Shown: piece after piece, positions 57,950 through 62,151 of the stretch
Position numbering within the stretch: the stretch's first letter is position 1
How the letters are laid out: every line of letters starts with the position of its first letter
From: DATLNM01 sp035536775
Lineage (GTDB): Bacteria; Actinomycetota; CADDZG01; WHSQ01
DNA: 62,151 bases
Direction of reading: 5' to 3'
NCBI GenBank assembly: GCA_035536775.1
Contig: DATLNM010000023.1
Coordinates: 1 to 62,151 of the forward strand
The notes under the pieces: model-generated
The model's database searches: none
The model's input: the letters and a program-made list of their open reading frames with translations, nothing else
What the model was told of the DNA's origin: nothing
Position numbers and translations under genes: made by a program

Positions 57950-58891
57950 CTAGCGCGATGCCGAGCGCAGCGCCTCGGCGCCGCCGACGACTTCCATGAT
58001 CTCCGTTGTGATCTCTGCCTGGCGGGCCTGGTTGTAGACCCTGGTCAAACCCTCGATGAGCTCGTCGGCATTGTCGGTCGCAGCTTTCATCGCGCGGCGA
58101 CGGGCAGCGTGCTCTGAAGCTGCAGCTTCGAGCAGACCCTGATAGACCGCGCCTTCCAGGTAGCGGGGAAGCAGGAAGCTGAGGATGTCCTCTGGATCCG
58201 GCTCGAAGATGTACCCGGCCTTCGTTCCGGTCGCGTCATCGCTCTCTATGGCTCCGCCAAGGGCGGAATTGGGATTCCCTATGGCTCCGCCAAGGGCGGA
58301 ATTGGGATTCCCTTCTTTGCGGGGGGCAGGAAGGAGATTGAGCACGACCGGATGCTGGCTGGCAGGAGACGTGTAGCGCGTGAACGCGAGCCGCAACTCA
58401 TCGACCTGCCCGGTTGAAAAGACCTCCGCTGCGGCTTTGGCAACCTCGCGGGCATGGTCGATCCCCGGCTGGTCTGAGAAGCCGTTCCAAGATGTTGATG
58501 TGTCGTAGCCGCGGAACTTGAAGTACGACCCTGCCTTCTTACCGACGAGCAACAGCTTGGTCTCGGGGTGGTTACGCATGTCTCGCTCGGCGGCGCGGAT
58601 CACGTTCGAGTTGTACGCGCCGGCGAGACCACGGTCCGCGGTGATGACGATCATCCCGACCGTCTTGACATCAGTCCGCTGCTTGAGCAACGGGTGATCC
58701 GAATTACCTGCGTTCTTGGCTACGGAGGCCATCAAGCGTCGCATCTCCTCCGCATACGGGCGGGCAGCATTAACGCGCTGCTGGGCCTTGACGATGCGCG
58801 ACGAGGCGATCAGCTCCATGGCGCGCGTGATCTTCTGGGTCGACTTGACCGACCCGATCCGGCGCTTGATCGCTCGAAGCTGCTGTGCCAT
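57950..58891 (-). CDS. atpG: ATP synthase F1 gamma subunit with repeat insertion
   Basis: 313 aa. The N-terminal helix (IKRRIGSVKSTQKITRAMELIASSRI) and C-terminal helix (DELIEGLTRVYNQARQAEIT) form the rotor shaft. Between them, after NLLPAPRKE, two identical 11-residue units GNPNSALGGAI are inserted, encoded by a 33-bp tandem repeat. Actinobacterial gamma subunits often have an extra loop here, but a perfect repeat is odd. Confidence 0.96.
   Translation of the reverse strand: MAQQLRAIKRRIGSVKSTQKITRAMELIASSRIVKAQQRVNAARPYAEEMRRLMASVAKNAGNSDHPLLKQRTDVKTVGMIVITADRGLAGAYNSNVIRAAERDMRNHPETKLLLVGKKAGSYFKFRGYDTSTSWNGFSDQPGIDHAREVAKAAAEVFSTGQVDELRLAFTRYTSPASQHPVVLNLLPAPRKEGNPNSALGGAIGNPNSALGGAIESDDATGTKAGYIFEPDPEDILSFLLPRYLEGAVYQGLLEAAASEHAARRRAMKAATDNADELIEGLTRVYNQARQAEITTEIMEVVGGAEALRSASR
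58246..58311 (-). repeat. 33-bp perfect tandem repeat inside atpG
   Basis: Two identical 33-bp units (58246-58278 and 58279-58311). Each carries a small palindrome, CCGCC-AAG-GGCGG. The length is a multiple of three, so the frame is preserved. Confidence 0.95.
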
Positions 58892-58906
58892 CTGGTTTCC
58901 TAGGTC

Positions 58907-60571
58907 CTAACCCGCGCTCGCAGGTGCCTCAGCCGTGACTGCGTCAGGAGTGGCCACCGTCCCCGGTGTCGGCGCCGTGTCCGTGACACCCCCGGTGTCC
59001 GGCGTCGACGTTGCCCCCGCGGACGCCCCCGTGGGCGTGGCCGCCACGAACGTCGCCTTGAATTCTTCGACGGCGGAGCGCAACGTCGCGATGGTCGCGT
59101 CGTCGAGCTTGCCCGTCGACCTGATCGTCTCGCCGATGTTCGAATAACGAGTGCGGAGGTGGTCGAGCACGCCGTTCTCGAAGTCGCCGACCCTCTCGAT
59201 CGGCACGTCGTCAAGCAGACCGTTGGTGGCGGCCCATACCGACATGACCTGGTCCTCGACCGGGAACGGGGTGTACTGCCTCTGCTTGAGGATCTCGACG
59301 ATGCGAGCTCCTCTGTCCAACTGCGTCTGGGACGCCTTGTCGAGGTCGGAGCCGAACTCGGCGAACGCCTCGAGCTCACGGAACTGCGCGAGGTCGAGTC
59401 GGAGTCGCCCGGCGACCTGCTTCATGGCCTTGATCTGCGCGTTGCCGCCCACGCGGGACACCGAGATGCCGACGTTGATGGCGGGGCGCACACCCGAGAA
59501 GAACAGATCGCTCTCGAGGAAGATCTGACCATCGGTGATCGAGATGACGTTGGTCGGGATGTATGCCGAGACATCGCCACCTTTTGTCTCGATGATCGGA
59601 AGCGCCGTGAGGGACCCGCCGCCGTGCTCGTCGGAGAGCTTCGCAGCGCGCTCGAGAAGCCGAGAGTGGAGATAGAAGACGTCGCCCGGGTAGGCCTCGC
59701 GGCCTGGGGGACGTCGTAAGAGTAGCGACAGCTGGCGGTACGCGATCGCCTGCTTCGAGAGGTCGTCGTAAATGATGAGCGCGTGCTGACCGTTCTCCAT
59801 CCAGTGCTGTCCCATAGCGCAGCCGGAGTACGGGGCGAGGAACTGGAACGGTGCCGGGTCGCTGGCCGACGCGTTGACGATGACGGTGTACTCCATCGCC
59901 CCGGCTTCGTCGAGGGCGCGCACGACCTCGGACACGGTCGACGCCTTCTGACCCACGGCGACGTAGATGCATTTGACGGCTTGATCGGTGCCGACGAGCT
60001 CGCGCTGGTTGATGATGGCGTCGATCGCGATCGCGGTCTTCCCGGTCTGGCGGTCCCCGATGATTAGCTGACGCTGTCCGCGTCCTACGGGGGTCATCGC
60101 GTCGATGGCCTTGATCCCGGTCTGAAGCGGCTCCTTAACGGGCTGGCGCGCCGTCACACCGGGCGCCTGCACTTCGAGGGGACGACGCGTGCTGGTGTTG
60201 ATGGGACCTTTGCCGTCGACGGGGTTACCGAGAGCGTCGACGACACGGCCGAGGAGCTCGTCTCCGACACCGACCGAGAGGATCTGACCGGTCGACTTGA
60301 CGGCGCTTCCCTCTTCGATCTTGGACGCGTCTCCGAGGACCACGGCACCGATCTCGTGCTCGTCGAGGTTCATGGCAAGCCCAACGACGCCGCCCGGGAA
60401 CTCGAGCATCTCGTTCGCCATGACACCGGGGAGCCCCGTGACACGCGCGATGCCGTCGCCGACCTCGCGGACGCGCCCGACCTGCTCGGCGGACATCGAG
60501 GGTTGGAAGTCGGTGACGTACTTCTTCAGCGCTGCCGAGATCTCTTCCTGCGAGATCGCGAGATCAGACAT
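58907..60571 (-). CDS. atpA: ATP synthase F1 alpha subunit with C-terminal extension
   Basis: 554 aa from the second of two adjacent ATGs (AGGAGG 6 bases upstream). P-loop GDRQTGKTAIAID and the alpha-subunit signature PAINVGISVSRVGG are present. After the normal end (EEFKATFVA) there is an Ala/Thr/Pro-rich tail of about 45 residues, likely disordered. A similar short C-terminal tail on mycobacterial alpha restrains ATP hydrolysis, but those sequences are not alike in composition. Confidence 0.98.
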   Translation of the reverse strand: MSDLAISQEEISAALKKYVTDFQPSMSAEQVGRVREVGDGIARVTGLPGVMANEMLEFPGGVVGLAMNLDEHEIGAVVLGDASKIEEGSAVKSTGQILSVGVGDELLGRVVDALGNPVDGKGPINTSTRRPLEVQAPGVTARQPVKEPLQTGIKAIDAMTPVGRGQRQLIIGDRQTGKTAIAIDAIINQRELVGTDQAVKCIYVAVGQKASTVSEVVRALDEAGAMEYTVIVNASASDPAPFQFLAPYSGCAMGQHWMENGQHALIIYDDLSKQAIAYRQLSLLLRRPPGREAYPGDVFYLHSRLLERAAKLSDEHGGGSLTALPIIETKGGDVSAYIPTNVISITDGQIFLESDLFFSGVRPAINVGISVSRVGGNAQIKAMKQVAGRLRLDLAQFRELEAFAEFGSDLDKASQTQLDRGARIVEILKQRQYTPFPVEDQVMSVWAATNGLLDDVPIERVGDFENGVLDHLRTRYSNIGETIRSTGKLDDATIATLRSAVEEFKATFVAATPTGASAGATSTPDTGGVTDTAPTPGTVATPDAVTAEAPASAG

Positions 60572-60605
60572 CATTCTCCTCCTTCGGCCAACGCCCCTCT
60601 CGGTG

Positions 60606-60671
60606 CGTTGCCCTGCGACGGCACCGCCCCACGGGCGTTGCCTCTGCGGCGCGATTGTCGAGACAATCGCT
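60606..60671 (+). repeat. Two-hairpin dispersed element, copy 3
   Basis: GTTGCCCTGCGACGGC, hairpin 1 (60620-60642; GGCACCGCCC pairs with GGGCGTTGCC, one mismatch), linker TGCCTCTGCG (60639-60648) and hairpin 2 (60651-60670; GCGATTGTC-GA-GACAATCGC). It occupies the space between atpH and atpA within the operon, antisense to it. Confidence 0.78.
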
Positions 60672-60676
60672 AGTTG

Positions 60677-61210
60677 TCATCTCACCTGCTCTTTCAGTAA
60701 CTCCAGGCGGCGCCTCACGGTGCCGTCGATGATGGTGTCGCCGATCTTCGTCACCAGTCCACCGAGGACCGATTCGTCCACGATGACTTTGACCTCGACC
60801 TTCTTGCCGGTGACCTTGGTCAGTGCGGCCGCCAGCGCTTGCTGCCGCTCGGTGTCCAGCGGGATGGCGGAGCGCACCTCAGCTACAACGGAGCCCTTCG
60901 ACTCGGCGACGAGGTCACTGAGGCGCGCGAGGATCGACGCGAGCTGACGCCCCCTTCCCTGCTCGACGACGAGGCCGACCAGCTTCTTGGTCTGCGGAGA
61001 AACCTTGTCGCCCAGGACACCGGCCAGTAGCTCCTCGCGACGTTCCGTCGAGATCGATGGGTCGCCGAGCGCCTGACCGAGCTCGTGGTTCTTCTCGAGC
61101 AGACCTCGCAGCTGGAAAGCCTCGCGTTCGACACGCTCGGTTTCACCCTCGGCCTTCGTGATGCTGTACAGCGCCTGGGCGTAACCTTCGACAACCTCTT
61201 CTGTGGCCAT
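60677..61210 (-). CDS. atpH: ATP synthase F1 delta subunit
   Basis: 177 aa with an N-terminal six-helix region and the C-terminal signature LGGLVTKIGDTIIDGTVRRR. Delta joins F1 to the b stalk. It starts at ATG 61210, overlapping the atpF stop (TGATG). Mycobacteria fuse delta to a b subunit; here they are separate. Confidence 0.96.
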   Translation of the reverse strand: MATEEVVEGYAQALYSITKAEGETERVEREAFQLRGLLEKNHELGQALGDPSISTERREELLAGVLGDKVSPQTKKLVGLVVEQGRGRQLASILARLSDLVAESKGSVVAEVRSAIPLDTERQQALAAALTKVTGKKVEVKVIVDESVLGGLVTKIGDTIIDGTVRRRLELLKEQVR

Positions 61211-61818
61211 CAGGACGCGGAACCCCCGTTGGTATTCATCGTCGAGAGCTCCTTGATGTAGTTATCGACGAGATCCTTCTGCGACGCCGGGTCCAGCGTG
61301 CGGCCGACGACCTTGCTTGCCAACTCGACTGAGATCCCGGCGATCGTGCCTTGCAACTCCTGCAGCGCTCGGCCGCGCTCTGCGCTGATCGACTCCTCGG
61401 CGCGTGAGGTGATCGCTTGCGCGTCACGCTCTGCCTTGGCGACGATGTCCTTGCGGACCTGTTCGGCCTGGACGCGCGCTTCCTCGATGATCCTGTTCGC
61501 CTCCGTGCGGGCGTCCGCGACCTGAGCCTGGTAGGCCTGCAGGACCTGCTCGGCCTCGCGGTGCTTGGACTCGGCCGACTCGAGGTCGCTTCGGATCGCA
61601 TTCTCCCGCGCCTCGATGCCCTCCTTGATCTTCGGGAACGCCTTTTTCTTCAGTACGGCGAACACGACGAGGAACGCCAGCGCGCCTCCGATGAGCTCGG
61701 GAAGCGCCGGCAGGATCAGGTCGAGACCTGTGGGCTCGTGCTCGACCGTCGCGGACTCGGTCTCGCTGTGCTCCTCCTCTGCGGCGAGCACGATCGTCTT
61801 ACCTTCGATGGAAAGCAT
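61210..61818 (-). CDS. atpF: ATP synthase F0 b subunit
   Basis: 202 aa: N-terminal hydrophilic leader of about 35 residues, one membrane helix (LIGGALAFLVVFAVL), then a long charged helix (NAIRSDLESAESKHREAEQV onward) forming the peripheral stalk. There is no second b gene in the window. Spaced 14 bases from atpE. Confidence 0.96.
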   Translation of the reverse strand: MLSIEGKTIVLAAEEEHSETESATVEHEPTGLDLILPALPELIGGALAFLVVFAVLKKKAFPKIKEGIEARENAIRSDLESAESKHREAEQVLQAYQAQVADARTEANRIIEEARVQAEQVRKDIVAKAERDAQAITSRAEESISAERGRALQELQGTIAGISVELASKVVGRTLDPASQKDLVDNYIKELSTMNTNGGSAS

Positions 61819-61832
61819 CCCAAGCCCTCCGA

Positions 61833-62093
61833 TCAGACGATGAAGGAGAGGACGAAGCCGATGAGGGCGAGCGCCTCGATGAGGGCGAAGCCGAGGAACA
61901 TGGTGGTCCTCGTCTCACCCGCGGTCTCGGGCTGGCGTGCCATGGCCTCGATAGCGCTGGAGAACACCAGGCCTACGCCGATCCCCGGACCGATCGCGGC
62001 GAGTCCGTATACGAGACCGGCCGCGAGCGACGAAAGTCCCTCATCGGTGACGCCTGCGGATTCCTGAGCCAGCTGCAACAGTTCTGTGGTCAT
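61833..62093 (-). CDS. atpE: ATP synthase F0 c subunit
   Basis: 86 aa, two helices joined by the loop ARQPE. Ion-binding Glu73 in GFALIEALALIGF; the sodium-type ligands (Gln in helix 1, Ser/Thr after Glu) are absent, which indicates proton coupling. GAGGAGGAG stands 9 bases before the ATG. Confidence 0.97.
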   Translation of the reverse strand: MTTELLQLAQESAGVTDEGLSSLAAGLVYGLAAIGPGIGVGLVFSSAIEAMARQPETAGETRTTMFLGFALIEALALIGFVLSFIV

Positions 62094-62120
62094 CTGCTAA
62101 CACTCCTCCTCTTCGTCTAT

Positions 62121-62151
62121 CTAGACGGTGCCCTCGGCGATGCCTTCGAGC
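62121..62151 (-). CDS. atpB: ATP synthase F0 a subunit, 3' end only
   Basis: Nine codons and a stop, LEGIAEGTV, in frame upstream of atpE on the minus strand, cut by the window edge. Position and the LEG-plus-acidic ending fit the C-terminus of actinobacterial a subunits, but this is too short to prove. Confidence 0.5.
   Translation of the reverse strand, partial: LEGIAEGTV

Overview
The window is GC-rich, densely packed bacterial chromosome. Gene content points to an actinobacterium outside the well-studied genera: a DUF5319 protein beside a lone ParA, a FolP2-type dihydropteroate synthase homologue, ThyX, a MurA with Asp at the fosfomycin-target Cys, a PASTA-domain Ser/Thr kinase, two Lys/Ala-rich H1-like proteins, and several acyl-CoA handling genes. 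The class cannot be fixed from this sequence. No tRNA, rRNA, CRISPR, phage or transposase gene was seen.

Layout. 1-7.9 kb: a signalling operon (poly-HAMP hybrid histidine kinase, CheR, CheB, REC-GAF kinase, REC protein) facing a PAS protein that lacks an ATPase domain. 8-14.7 kb: enoyl-CoA hydratase, zinc ribbon, lgt, thyX, YbjN-like protein, secreted beta-helix protein, DUF3052-like protein, MBL hydrolase, dodecin. 15.2-22.8 kb: glutamate dehydrogenase, patatin, H1-like protein, ParA/DUF5319/zinc-ribbon operon, prepilin peptidase (probable CTG start), REC protein, FolP2-like protein, EamA transporter. 22.9-28.4 kb: Nudix, PASTA kinase, lipoprotein, EEP nuclease, rhomboid, DinB-like protein, interspersed with palindromic elements. 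28.4-31.1 kb: three MaoC/hotdog proteins and an SDR. 31.1-31.6 kb: a non-coding stretch with an apparent short + strand transcription unit. 31.6-34.4 kb: a large secreted CxxCH protein. 34.6-39.6 kb: iscS-mnmA-methyltransferase-ligA. 39.6-45.5 kb: LVIVD protein, etfBA, MBL hydrolase, Nudix, enoyl-CoA hydratase. 46.2-54.8 kb: acyl-CoA mutase with an isobutyryl-CoA mutase signature, flavoprotein with cNMP-domain partner, murA-spoIID-nifU-meaB, H1-like protein. 55-62.2 kb: the ATP synthase operon in the usual order (atpB end, E, F, H, A, G, D, C), read on the minus strand.

Functional links. EtfAB, enoyl-CoA hydratases, MaoC proteins, SDR, acyl-CoA mutase and MeaB fit oxidation or rearrangement of fatty or branched acyl-CoAs feeding the electron-transport chain. 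IscS and MnmA supply sulfur for tRNA thiolation. Many genes overlap by 1-8 bases (ATGA, GTGA, TGATG), implying translational coupling.

The least explained material is non-coding: (1) a palindromic MITE-like element with two full 97-nt cores and two solitary arms, whose CTAG termini coincide with stop or start codons; (2) a second dispersed two-hairpin element, three copies, whose stems differ but stay paired; (3) a unit at 31.36-31.63 kb with a Shine-Dalgarno almost fully complementary to the 16S rRNA tail, a 14-codon ORF and a strong terminator. Two genes with probable CTG start codons are also notable.
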